DNA of 38,175 nt, from positions 1 through 38,175 of the forward strand of contig NZ_JARJLM010000525.1 in the NCBI RefSeq assembly GCF_029335485.1, read 5' to 3'. The notes under the pieces were generated by a model. The model was not told where the DNA came from, did not search any database, and saw only the letters and a list, made by a program, of their open reading frames with translations. This document shows, one piece after another, positions 25,654-33,890 of this stretch. Source of the DNA: Cupriavidus basilensis. Its GTDB lineage: Bacteria > Pseudomonadota > Gammaproteobacteria > Burkholderiales > Burkholderiaceae. Position 1 is the stretch's first letter. Each line of letters starts with the position of its first letter. The translations under genes were made by a program, and so were the position numbers.

Positions 25654-26628
25654 TTACTCCGCCTTAATGCCAGCGTCGTGGATGACCTTGCCCCAGCGGA
25701 CGTACTCCGAGCGGATGTAATCGCCGAATGCGTCCGGAGATAGTGCGCCGGGCTCAGCACCATTGGCTGCAAACCACTCGCGTGCCTCGCTGCTCGCCGA
25801 AATCCGCGTGATCTCCGCGTACAGCCGGGCGATGACCGGCTGCGGCGTTCCCGCTGGCGCGGCGATACCGGTCCAGCCGGAGAACTCGTAGCCGGGAAGG
25901 CCGGCCTGCGCGATGGTCGGCACGTCGGGCAGGACGCTCGCGCGCTGCGTGCCGGTGACGCCGAGCGCACGCAGCCGGCCGGACCTGACGTGCGGAACCT
26001 GAACGGTAAGGCCGTCCATCGACCAGGTGATCTGGCCGCCAAGCAGCGCCGCAAGCAGTGCGCCGCCGCCTTTGTAGGGGACATGGGTCACATCGATACC
26101 GGCCATGCGCCTGAACAGTTCACTTGCCAGGTGCGGTGGCGTGCCGATGCCCGGCGAGCCGTAGTTGAGCTTGCCGGGATTGGCCTTGGCGAACTGGATC
26201 AGTTCCGCCACGTTGGATACGGGCAGGCTGGCGGGCACGGCCAGCAGCAATGACCCATAGCCGAAGCGCGTGACGGGAGCGAAGTCCTTGAGCGGGTCGT
26301 AGCCCACGCGCGCATACAGGTGAGGGTTGATCGTGGCGATGCCCTGATGGGTCAGCAGCAGCGTGTAGCCGTCCGGCGCGCTGCGCGCGACCTGTTCCGC
26401 CCCAACCATCCCGCCAGCGCCCGCGTAGTTCTCCACCACCACAGGCTGGCCAAGCGCGTGGCCCAGCCGTTCGCCGAGCCAGCGCGCCCGGATATCCGTG
26501 ACGCCGCCCACGCCGCCGGCGAGCAGGCGAATGGGTCGGCTCGGCCATGAGGCGCTCTGCGCGGATCCGAACGAAGGCAGTACCATGCCGGCGATTGCCA
26601 GCATCCAATGGCGGCGCGTGATATCCAT
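25654..26628 (-). CDS. Bug/TctC-family periplasmic solute-binding protein
   Basis: The 324-residue protein is a tripartite-tricarboxylate-transporter-type binding protein, a family greatly expanded in Burkholderiales. It opens with a signal peptide (MDITRRHWMLAIAGMVLPSF, cleavage near residues 23-26). The mature part starts WPSRPIRLLAGG and shows the family landmarks GQPVVVENYAGAGGMVGAEQ, VARSAPDGYTLLL, LNYGSPGIGTPPHLASELF, THVPYKGGGALLAALLGGQI and LPDVPTIAQAGLPGYE. It would bind a carboxylate-containing ligand in the periplasm. No TctA/TctB membrane subunits are present, which is common for Bug proteins. It is the first gene of a two-gene minus-strand unit with the methyltransferase and is divergent from a LysR gene that probably controls it. 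Confidence 0.92.
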   Translation of the reverse strand: MDITRRHWMLAIAGMVLPSFGSAQSASWPSRPIRLLAGGVGGVTDIRARWLGERLGHALGQPVVVENYAGAGGMVGAEQVARSAPDGYTLLLTHQGIATINPHLYARVGYDPLKDFAPVTRFGYGSLLLAVPASLPVSNVAELIQFAKANPGKLNYGSPGIGTPPHLASELFRRMAGIDVTHVPYKGGGALLAALLGGQITWSMDGLTVQVPHVRSGRLRALGVTGTQRASVLPDVPTIAQAGLPGYEFSGWTGIAAPAGTPQPVIARLYAEITRISASSEAREWFAANGAEPGALSPDAFGDYIRSEYVRWGKVIHDAGIKAE

Positions 26629-26750
26629 GACTACTCCCCTTATTCCGATGCCCTGCGTTGCCAGTCACTCTATGCGCCCGGATCGGAAAGTGAAATACTG
26701 CACGGGTTGCCGCGCCCATCAACTGAAAGTTGATGCTGAAAGGAAGCCCA

Positions 26751-27758
26751 ATGGACAAGCTGCGTTCCTTGCACTACTTCGTCGCCGCGGCCGAGGCAGG
26801 GAGTTTTGCCGGCGCGGCGCGCAGGCATGGTGTCAGCGTTGCTGCCGTGGCCAAGCTCATTGCCACGCTGGAACGCCATGTAGGGATTCCCCTGTTCGAG
26901 CGGCACGCGCGCGGACTGGCGCTGACGGCGGCTGGCCGGCACTACCTGGAGGCTTGCCGGCCGGCGCTCGCGCAACTCGCGGCGGCCGACGAACAGGTGG
27001 TTACCGCAACTTCGCAGGCCAGGGGAACCGTCGTTGTCGGCATCCAACCCGTCATCGCTCAGGAATGCCTGACAGCGGCCCTGCCGCGTTTCCGGTCCAT
27101 GTACCCAGACATCGAACTGGACGTGCGCTATTTCATGCGTGTGACAGTGGAGCAGACGCGCGGCGTTGACGTCTTCCTGATCATGGGCTGGCCGGAAGCC
27201 GGCGATCTGGTGCAGCGTCATATCGGCGCCACAAGCTTCGTGGTCTGTGCCGCGCCGTCCTATTGGGCCAGGCACGGCATGCCCCGCCACCCGAGCGAGC
27301 TTGAGCGGCACAACTGCTTGTGCATTCGCGGCAATACCGGCACCGTGATGGATCTCTGGCACTTCAAACGCGGCGAGGAGCGCGTGTCGGTTTCCGCGCG
27401 AGGCTGGCTGGTGGTGGACAACGCCCATCGCGACATGGTTCGCGATGTCGCCCTGGCCGGTGGCGGCGTGGCTCGGCTGCTGGACTGGCACAAGCGCCCG
27501 GGCCGCGAGATCGCGAGTGGCGCGCTGGTACCGGCCCTGGTCGACTGGGAACAGACCGAGGTCCCGCCGGTCAATCTGCTATATCCGCCCAGCGTGCGGC
27601 GCATTCCCCGGGTGCGTCTCTTCATGGACTTCGTGACCCAGGTCTTCCTTGAGATCGAGCAGCAGCGCGAGCAGCATGCGCCGTCGACTGCGACGCCACG
27701 ATGGCTCAAGGCGAAGCGCCTTCGCGCCTCGCATACGCACGGCGGCGAAGTTGGCTGA
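26751..27758 (+). CDS. LysR-type transcriptional regulator
   Basis: The 335-residue product begins MDKLRSLHYFVAAAEAGSF and carries the LysR winged helix-turn-helix at about residues 1-60 (AARRHGVSVAAVAKLIATLE, VGIPLFERHARGLALT). A two-lobed effector domain follows (GTVVVGIQPVIAQECLTAAL to about residue 295) and then a short basic tail. I chose ATG 26751, preceded by AGGAAG with five bases of spacing, over 26730. It is divergent from the Bug/methyltransferase unit, with 122 bp between starts, the classic placement for a LysR activator and its target operon. That intergenic space should contain its binding sites, although I could not identify a clear T-N11-A pair. The inducer is unknown. Confidence 0.92.
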   Translation: MDKLRSLHYFVAAAEAGSFAGAARRHGVSVAAVAKLIATLERHVGIPLFERHARGLALTAAGRHYLEACRPALAQLAAADEQVVTATSQARGTVVVGIQPVIAQECLTAALPRFRSMYPDIELDVRYFMRVTVEQTRGVDVFLIMGWPEAGDLVQRHIGATSFVVCAAPSYWARHGMPRHPSELERHNCLCIRGNTGTVMDLWHFKRGEERVSVSARGWLVVDNAHRDMVRDVALAGGGVARLLDWHKRPGREIASGALVPALVDWEQTEVPPVNLLYPPSVRRIPRVRLFMDFVTQVFLEIEQQREQHAPSTATPRWLKAKRLRASHTHGGEVG

Positions 27759-27849
27759 GCCCCCGGTTCTCAAGACCGCGTAAGGTGCCACAGTCCGTCG
27801 CGGCATCGGAGCTGCCCATCGATTTCGCGCCCGCGAAAATCCGTTCGTA

Positions 27850-27891
27850 GGGGGCTGCCGGCCCGCCCTTTAGGAGCCCCCAGTGGCAGCC
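27850..27891. terminator. Stem-loop structures between convergent LysR genes
   Basis: GGGGGCT (27850-27856) pairs with AGCCCCC (27875-27881), and the overlapping GGCTGCC (27853-27859) pairs with GGCAGCC (27885-27891). Both lie in the gap between two convergent genes, where a bidirectional terminator is expected. T-runs are weak, so efficiency is uncertain. Confidence 0.45.
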
Positions 27892-28033
27892 GCGGGGCCG
27901 GATCGTGGAGCCTGGCAGCGGCGAAGCCATGACCGACACCATCCGGCGCACGACACCCGTGTGGCGGGATCTGATCCGGCGTGCAGCGATCACTGTCGAT
28001 TGAGGTGACCTGAGCCTGCAAGAAAGCCCTATT

Positions 28034-28984
28034 CTATCCAACGGACATCCTTGCCCTATCGGCATGGAGCACTGTGATCTCCTGCGGATCGAAATCAGAA
28101 AAGGCCTCGCGCGCGAAGCGCAGGAAGGCTGCCACCCGTGGCACGCTAACCGCGCCACGTCTGTAGAGCAGATGAATGTCGAAGCTCGGCGGACATGACC
28201 ATTGCGGCAGCAGGCGAATGAGCCGGCCGGAGCTGAGGACCGCCGGATCGAAGCAGGCCATGTAGATGATGCCGGCGCCTGCCTGCGCCGCCACCAGCAG
28301 CGCTTCGCGATCCGGAGTCGCGAGCGCAGGACGCACATGCACCGCCTCGCGGTGGCCATCGCGTTCGAAGGTCCAGTGGTTCAGGGGACCGGCCGCCCAA
28401 GGCATGCGAAACAGCAGGCAGCGATGATTCACTAGGTCGGCGGGGTGCGACAGTTCGCCAAAACGGCGCACGTAGTCCGGTGAAGCATAGGCTGCCGGTC
28501 GGCCCTGGCCCAGCCGCTGCGCCACGAGCCGCGACGGAGGCGGGGCGCCGACATGCAGCAACACGTCGAGGTTCTCGGACTGCATGTCGCGCGGATCCTG
28601 CGTCAGCCGCGTTTCGATGCAAAGATCGGGATGAAGATCATGCAACCTGGCTAGTCTGGGCATCAGCACGTGGCGGGCCAGGGGAGCCTGCACGCCCACA
28701 CGCACGACGCCACCGATCCGCCCTTGCTTATGCACCAAATCCTTGTCCAGTGCAGCCATGCGAGTCAGTATGTCCACGGCCCGGCGATAAACCTCGGCGC
28801 CTTCCTGGGTGAGTTTGAGCTCGCGCGTCGTCCGGTTGAACAACCGGAACTTCAGTTCGCCTTCTAGACCGGCAATGCCGCGGCTGAGCGCCGATGGCGT
28901 CAAGTCCATGAGGCGTGCAGCCGCGGCGAAGCTACCGCTGTTGGCCACGTGGACCAGCATCTGGAGGCGATGGGTGCGATCCAA
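28034..28984 (-). CDS. LysR-type transcriptional regulator (TTG start)
   Basis: The 316-residue product starts LDRTHRLQMLVHVANSGSFA (L is read as M) and has the LysR helix-turn-helix (AARLMDLTPSALSRGIAGLE, FRLFNRTTRELKLTQEGAEV). The co-inducer domain includes GVVRVGVQAPLARHVLMPRL, DVLLHVGAP and ATPDREALLVAAQAGAGIIY. Of the possible starts I prefer TTG at 28984: it has AAGGAG six bases upstream and gives the usual N-terminus immediately before the HTH. An ATG at 29080 would add 32 residues without family resemblance. The gene is divergent from the cupin-like gene (137 bp between starts), its likely target, and convergent with the preceding LysR gene. Confidence 0.88.
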   Translation of the reverse strand: MDRTHRLQMLVHVANSGSFAAAARLMDLTPSALSRGIAGLEGELKFRLFNRTTRELKLTQEGAEVYRRAVDILTRMAALDKDLVHKQGRIGGVVRVGVQAPLARHVLMPRLARLHDLHPDLCIETRLTQDPRDMQSENLDVLLHVGAPPPSRLVAQRLGQGRPAAYASPDYVRRFGELSHPADLVNHRCLLFRMPWAAGPLNHWTFERDGHREAVHVRPALATPDREALLVAAQAGAGIIYMACFDPAVLSSGRLIRLLPQWSCPPSFDIHLLYRRGAVSVPRVAAFLRFAREAFSDFDPQEITVLHADRARMSVG

Positions 28985-29121
28985 TGCGAACTCCTTGTCC
29001 CACGCGAGGGAGTGGGGATTCGTGAGAATAGCGCACGACTGAAATTCGGCCAAGCGGCTCGACGCCGCCAGGCACACCACCTATGCTGCCTAAAGACTTT
29101 GACCCCCACAGGAGAAGCGCG

Positions 29122-29571
29122 ATGACAAAACCATGGTGTGCCGCGATCGCGGCCTTGGCTGGCGCGATGATCGCGACGAACGGCTTAGCCCAGACAACCG
29201 CAATGTGTGCCGGCCTAAGCGACGCTGCATCGTGGGCAGCAGACCGCGAAGCGGTGACAGCCGCCCCCAGGAATCACAAGGTCATCTACGAAACGGCAAA
29301 CATGCGTGTGCTCGAGGTGACGGTACTTCCAGGCGAACGCGAGATTTCACATCACCACCGCTGGCCAAGCGTGATGGTGGTTGACTCGCGTCCACCCTAC
29401 GTTAACTACGACAAGGACGGCAAGGTGTTCCAGTCGGTCGTACAGGGGCAGCAGTCGGTCGAACTCCCTCTGATGGTCCGGTTGCCGGCTCAGGCCGAGC
29501 ACGCCATCGAGAACACCGGCGATAGGCCCTTCCACGCCATTCGCATCGAGTACAAGCAGCAATGCCAGTAA
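29122..29571 (+). CDS. Secreted cupin-like protein
   Basis: The 149-residue protein has a cleavable signal peptide (MTKPWCAAIAALAGAMIATN, cleavage near residue 24 after GLAQ). The following single-domain cupin has strand segments NHKVIYETANMRVLEVTVLP, GEREISHHHRWPSVMVVDS and LPAQAEHAIENTGDRPFHAI. The HHH in the first cupin box and the later H could bind a metal, though the box is not the strict GxxxxxHxH pattern. ATG 29122 is preceded by GGAG at eight bases, so it is a better start than 29083. The divergent LysR regulator next door suggests inducible expression. Periplasmic cupins of this kind are common in Burkholderiales but mostly uncharacterised; I cannot assign a substrate. Confidence 0.75.
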   Translation: MTKPWCAAIAALAGAMIATNGLAQTTAMCAGLSDAASWAADREAVTAAPRNHKVIYETANMRVLEVTVLPGEREISHHHRWPSVMVVDSRPPYVNYDKDGKVFQSVVQGQQSVELPLMVRLPAQAEHAIENTGDRPFHAIRIEYKQQCQ

Positions 29572-29824
29572 GGAGGGAGTGCGCCAGTGAGACGCCAGCC
29601 TTTCTTGAGTCGGATGGCTTGCCGCCGGGCGCGCGGCGACAACGCGCGGCTTGATCTACATGATCTGCACCCAGGCATCTTCCCGGGGCGGCTCTGAGCC
29701 GCTTGCCGTTCGCGTCGTCTCGGCCCGGCGCAAGCCCCGGGGCCGGGCATCTCGCGTCAAGGACCGATTCGAGTGAAACGCATCTGTCTGAACATGATCG
29801 GTAAGCGGCATTTGGAGGCCGCAT

Positions 29825-30356
29825 TGACTTGATTTCGGAGAGCCGCCGATTGATGGCATTCAGATCAAAGGCGTCGGGATCGAAACTGCCACCGCACCAC
29901 TCGAGCATCTGCTGATGTTCGTCGTGCGATGGATCGTTGATCGCTTCGAGGAAATCGAGGCATCCCGGACCACCGCCGACGTTTTCTGGCGGACAGGCGT
30001 TTCGGCCGGCCAGGCACAGCGGCGAGCGTAATCCAGGATCAGGCGGCAGGACCTTCTCGATCTTCACGCGATGCTGCCAGTTATCGCCATAGTCGTAGAT
30101 GTAGGTAAAACGACTTCAGCGCGCCCAGCGACTTGACCAGGGAGACTCGCTTATTCCACGATCGGTGGATCGCTCGGAAAGTCGGAATCCGGAACTCCGT
30201 AATTGGTATGGCCGAGAATGAGTGCATGCAGGTGCTCCCCCACCAGCCCATGGTCCACGGCAATACGCCGTGCAGTTTCGGGAGCTTGATTGACCCAGGA
30301 TTCGTCGCCAGATCGCCGGTTTCAGATACAGCAGTTCGACGCGCAACTGGTAAACA
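29825..30356 (-). pseudogene. pRiA4b ORF-3-like gene, multiply frameshifted
   Basis: Three successive minus-strand frames assemble into one protein of the plasmid pRiA4b ORF-3-like family. The first reads VYQLRVELLYLKPAIWRRI (from about 30356). The second reads GSIKLPKLHGVLPWTMGW and, later, RVSLVKSLGALKSF. The third reads TYIYDYGDNWQHRVKIEKVL, PPDPGLRSPLCLAGRNACPP and MLEWCGGSFDPDAFDLNAIN. The motifs IWRRI, YDYGDNWxH, ACPPE and FDPxxFD are diagnostic. Two or more frameshifts in under 300 bases, and no clean stop after SEIKS, show that the gene is dead. The family is often found on plasmids and integrative elements. Its 5' end touches the truncated integrase on the opposite strand. Confidence 0.8.
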
Positions 30357-30363
30357 GGGGCCG

Positions 30364-31326
30364 ATGAATAGACAGTGCACCTACTGCGAGTTCCTGGCGC
30401 CGCCGCCGACGGACTGGTGCGCCCCGCGCTCGCGCGAGCGCTGGAGCCCGGTCTGGGGCCTGTTCGAGGGGCCGCTCGATCCGCGCGCCCAGAGCTACGC
30501 CGTCGGCGTGCTGGCCAACCTGTACCGCTACCTCAACGACAAAAACTACCTCGCCGGCAATCCCTTGTAGGGCATCCAGGTGCCGAAGATCGCCAAGCCG
30601 GAGATGGACACGGGCCGCGGCCTGAGAGAGGCGCAATGGGCCTTTGTCACGAGCCGGCTGGCAGCCTTGGAGCCGAGCTCGGCCAACCGGCACCTGCAGG
30701 TGGTGCTGCCTCTGCCGTATAGCACAGGCTTGCGCCTGTCCGAGACGGTGTCGCTGACCACGTCGGATTTGGAATGGGTGAGCCTGCCCCACCCGGGCAC
30801 GCGCGAGCGGGAAGAGGGATGGTGGCTGACGATGCTGGGCAAGCACAAGCATAGCAAGGTGCGGCGGGTGCCCGTGCCGAACCGGGTGGTGGCGGCGCTG
30901 AGCCAGTACCTGGTCGCGCGAGGCTTCGCGGCCGATCCGCGCGACCAGCGCGAGCCGGTGGCCTTGCTTGTCCACGCGACCGACACGGCGGCGCGTGCGC
31001 CCTGGTTGAAATTCGCCGGTGCCGGCGCGGCCGCACCGCTGCAGCCCGGCACGCTCTACCGGCAGGTCAAGCGCTTCTTCCAGGCCTGCGCGCGCGAGCT
31101 GACGCTGGTGGACGCACGCGGTGCCGAGCGGCTCGCCGCGGCCAGCACGCACTGGCTGCGGCACACGCACATCTCGCATGGGCTGGTGGCCGGCGTGCCG
31201 ATCGAGGTGATGCAGCAGAATGCCGGCCATGACTCGCTCGCCACGACCACCCGCTACGTGACGACCGAGGATGCGCGGCGCATGGCATCGCTCAAGCGGT
31301 TTTTGGTACAAACGGAGTCCGAGTGA
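30364..31326 (+). pseudogene. Tyrosine integrase, 5'-truncated with in-frame amber stop
   Basis: The frame from 30364 starts MNRQCTYCEFLAPPPTDWC and runs through the arm/core-binding region (PRSRERWSPVWGLFEG, NLYRYLNDKNYLAGNPL) to a TAG at 30568-30570. It continues in the same frame with GIQVPKIAKPEMD to 31326. The catalytic part is complete to the eye: R in YSTGLRLSE, a lysine-rich beta-hairpin (GKHKHSKVRRVPVP), HWLRHTH, the histidine in QNAGHDS and the tyrosine in TTTRYV. The only lesions are the missing N-terminus, joined to pRiA4b debris, and the single amber codon, where a tryptophan or glutamine codon would be one change away. A GTG at 30580 could in principle reinitiate and make a catalytic-domain-only protein of 248 residues. 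Confidence 0.85.
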
Positions 31327-31523
31327 CGGGCGTGGGGTTCAGAAAGATCCCCGGGGGTATCCGCGCTCGCGCCGGAACGTCGCGGGTGGCCAGCTCGCGG
31401 CACGACCTGGCTGGAGGCCGCGGCGTCACGATTTATGAATTCTTTGTGAAATACGGCAGCCCGAGACGCGTCAAACGGTCTCTGCTAGGAGGGAAAGTCC
31501 CAGTGGCATCCGACTCCTTTTGA

Positions 31524-31736
31524 GTCAGTCGAGAGGACAAGAGAAAGAGACATCCAGGTTCGCTGCAGGCATCCGGCTGTTTTGCCGTCGTGGCGCCACC
31601 GCCGCTGGCTCCCGAGCCGGCGCGCACCTACCGCAACGCCGAAGGGCAGAAATGGGGCTGGCAGGGCGAGATGCCGGCGTGGTTGCAGCGGGCCGTCAAT
31701 GCGGGGCAGTCGGCGGAGCATTTCCGCGTGGGTTGA
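31524..31736 (+). pseudogene. H-NS-like C-terminal fragment (repeat copy 3)
   Basis: After a stop at 31521 the frame reads GSLQASGCFAVVAPPPLAPE, PARTYRNAEGQKWGWQ and GEMPAWLQRAVNAGQSAEHF RVG, ending with TGA at 31736. The C-terminal domain and proline linker are in one frame, but the N-terminal coiled coil and a start codon are missing. In the DNA-binding signature the usual W-D-G is changed to W-G-W, so even this domain may be altered. It lies about 200 bases after the integrase pseudogene, the same order as at 6238-6671. Confidence 0.8.
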
Positions 31737-31850
31737 CGTTACGCGACCGACCGGGCCAAGAGGCGCTGTGGAACAGGGGCGCCCGCTTAAGTGCGCAGGC
31801 GGGGCTGGCAGCCATCACGCTGTGCCCGCAGATCAAGCGCCTCTGCTAGG
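31572..31850 (+). repeat. H-NS-containing direct repeat, copy 3
   Basis: This is homologous to 6503-6830 over the proline-linker codons, the H-NS domain and a downstream tail including GCGCAGGCGGGGCTGGC and GTGCCCGCAGATC. Small indels separate the copies, so they diverged some time ago. Confidence 0.72.
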
Positions 31851-31967
31851 TCTGCGCGCGGTCAACTGATCGCTGCGCGGCAGCGGCGCATGCCGTAACG
31901 CACGGATCGTGTGTGTGGGGCAGGTACCCGAGACCGGGGCAATGTAGAGAGAGGCCCGCCCCTTTCA

Positions 31968-32150
31968 AGGTGATAAAACGACACGTCCAGCCTTGGGGGC
32001 GCGCATGGTAGAGACATGACGTCGTGCCTCGCAGCCGGCAACATAATCTTTCTTCTTCGGGGCCTTGGGTGTGCGCGGATGTTTGCGCAACGCGCGGCGG
32101 TCAACGTGTGCCGCCATTTTTGTCAGGGCTCGGCTAAGCCGGCTCGGCGT
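31968..32150 (-). mobile_element. Possible IS4-type transposase C-terminal scar
   Basis: The minus strand reads LTKMAAHVDRRALRKHPRTP then KAPKKKDYVAGCEARRHVST before a stop. The basic RKHPRxPKxPKKK and RHVSTxR pattern resembles the extreme C-terminus of certain IS4-family transposases. Nothing of the catalytic DDE core is present, so at best it is a scar, and the assignment rests on this short motif only. Confidence 0.35.
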
Positions 32151-32310
32151 TAGACGAGTATATACATGCCAGAAGTCGGCAGGGACGGCGATCATCATGC
32201 CCGCGTAGAAGAGAACGAGTTACGGCAGCTTCCCCCGCGTGTAGCAAGCTAAACATCGAAGTTGAGACTAGCAAGAATTTTGAATTGGAGAAGCCGAGAA
32301 ACAATGAAAC

Positions 32311-32338
32311 ATGCGCAAATTTTATATGTTATGCGCAA
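32311..32338. repeat. ATGCGCAA direct repeat, 20-bp period
   Basis: ATGCGCAA occurs at 32311-32318 and 32331-32338 inside an AT-rich segment. The repeats start exactly two helical turns apart. This geometry suits side-by-side protein binding, but no intact gene starts nearby. It lies near the 3' side of the Pmp3 pseudogene. Confidence 0.3.
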
Positions 32339-32394
32339 TAGGTATAGTACGCATGTCATGCTGCCCGCATTGCATAGTTTGTCGCGCCCGCTAT

Positions 32395-32579
32395 TCCCGA
32401 ACTCCTCCTTAAATCCCTGGTCAGTCTCATACTTGCTGAGCGAGTAGGCGGCGCAGATCGTCGTGTGGGATCCCGCCGACTAAGATGATTTGGAGAGTGG
32501 GGCAGACGATCCTCAAGATAGGCCTGCCGATCGCGAAAAAGATGAGCCGGGGCAGGATGAGGGAGATGAGCAGACGCAT
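32395..32579 (-). pseudogene. Pmp3/YqaE small membrane protein, frameshifted
   Basis: From ATG 32579 the minus strand reads MRLLISLILPRLIFFAIGRP then ILRIVCPTLQIILVGGIP. This matches the Pmp3/YqaE (UPF0057) family of ~50-residue membrane proteins with two transmembrane helices around a FxxIGRP turn. After GGIPH the expected continuation lies in the next frame (TTICAAYSLSKYETDQGF), so one indel near 32470 breaks the gene. Family tryptophans in LPW and GWIP are also changed to R and G. The family affects membrane potential and stress tolerance in other organisms. No ribosome site is visible. A C-terminal fragment without function is the likely product. Confidence 0.7.
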
Positions 32580-32861
32580 GGAGACGGCGCGTTCGTTGTT
32601 CGCTAACAATTGCGCGCGGACGGCCCAGTGCTTGAAGTTGAGGTCGCCGAAGTGGGCCACTGCCCCAAACGCTCCGCTTGACTCGCGATCAAAGCGGACG
32701 ACCCGGACCAGGTGTCGCTTCGCAACGGCCGAATTGGATGGAGCCTCTTACGCGATTGGTGGAAGCAGTCCAGCGCGCGCAGCTGCTAGAACGATGTAAA
32801 CCAGCTGAGTCTCCGATTTAGCGCACGCAAACAACGTCTACGGCGGCCCCTTCCGGCTCGG

Positions 32862-33890
32862 TCAAGGTGTCAAGCACTGCGCGGCAGCGTGTGCCTGACT
32901 TGGCGTAATTCCGAAGCGTTGGCGGAACAGCTTGCCGAAGGCTGAATGGTCGGCAAAGCCGCAGGCATGCGCGATGGCGCCAACATGAGCCACCGGACCG
33001 GCCCGCTCCAGGTAATCACGGCTCCTGAGCAGGCGAATCTCGCGCAACGCCACCATTACGCTCATCGGCTCGCCCTCGAACAGCCGGTACAGCTGTGCGC
33101 GCGAGCAGTGCAGAAAGGCTGCGATACTGTCCGGTGTGAGATCGTGCTGGTGCGCATGCTGCTTCATGAAGCAATACGCCGCCTGCAACTTGCCGGCGCG
33201 CCACTGTGCATTTCCTCCGATCCGACCAGCGATGGCTGGATGCGAGGCGACTAGTTGGAGTGACAGGTCAACCGTGGCCCGCATGACCTGCTCGAGGGCG
33301 GCGCGGTCGAGCGCCGGTCCGTGAGCGGCCAGCATGCGCAACTGGGCTGACACGAAGGGCGCCAGCCCGGATGCAGTAAGCGGTGTGACCACCCGCCCGA
33401 GATCGGCGGGGTCGTAGCCAACCGCCTGTCGCACAATCTGGCGGGGAACGCGCAGGTAGCAGATCGAGGATTCGCTCCAGTGCGACGACATTGGCTGCCC
33501 GCAATCGAACATGAACAGCTCGCCTCCATGCACGATCGTGCGCGTGCCGTCCGCTTGCTCCACCCTGAAAAGCCCGCGGTCGAGCAGGCAGATGGCGATG
33601 TGCTCGTCGGTGGTGCGCACCCGTTGCGGCGTTAGCCAGGTGCGGACGGCGGAACTCGTGCAATGGACAAATTGTGTGCCCGCACCGTGGCACGTATCGA
33701 TGCTCCCGTGCAGCGCAACGCCGTCGTCGGGACGCGCCTCGACTGAGCGGTAGGCATTGGCCATCCAGTAGTCGAGCTGGTTGGGGCCCGTTTCATCGTT
33801 GGTGGAGAAGTGGTGGAACGTGCCGGCGGATCCGGTGTTTTTCCCCAGAGGCGCAACAGCGAAGGCATTGCGGCGTGTTGTTGTCCCCAT
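32862..33890 (-). CDS. AraC-family transcriptional regulator
   Basis: The 342-residue protein has an N-terminal ligand-sensing region like that of AraC_binding_2 regulators (HFSTNDETGPNQLDYWMANA, ICLLDRGLFRVEQADGTRTI, LFMFDCGQPMSSHWSESSIC). The C-terminal double helix-turn-helix occupies about residues 240-340 (LTPDSIAAFLHCSRAQLYRL, VAHVGAIAHACGFADHSAFG, KLFRQRFGITPSQAH). I start it at ATG 33890, which gives a family-typical length. Upstream in-frame codons to 34154 lack resemblance, and no strong ribosome site is seen for either choice. It is divergent from the beta-lactamase-like gene with 317 bp between starts, so a regulator-target relationship is likely. The inducer is unknown. Confidence 0.88.
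   Translation of the reverse strand: MGTTTRRNAFAVAPLGKNTGSAGTFHHFSTNDETGPNQLDYWMANAYRSVEARPDDGVALHGSIDTCHGAGTQFVHCTSSAVRTWLTPQRVRTTDEHIAICLLDRGLFRVEQADGTRTIVHGGELFMFDCGQPMSSHWSESSICYLRVPRQIVRQAVGYDPADLGRVVTPLTASGLAPFVSAQLRMLAAHGPALDRAALEQVMRATVDLSLQLVASHPAIAGRIGGNAQWRAGKLQAAYCFMKQHAHQHDLTPDSIAAFLHCSRAQLYRLFEGEPMSVMVALREIRLLRSRDYLERAGPVAHVGAIAHACGFADHSAFGKLFRQRFGITPSQAHAAAQCLTP

Noticed and set aside
24603-26084. 493-codon version of the methyltransferase starting inside the Bug-protein gene
   Set aside because: The first ~146 codons are antisense-free but out of frame with the Bug gene and arginine/serine-rich. The ATG at 25646 gives the family N-terminus.
27706-28359. 217-codon minus-strand frame between the convergent LysR genes
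   Set aside because: It overlaps the second LysR gene in another frame and lacks motifs beyond shifted LysR codons.
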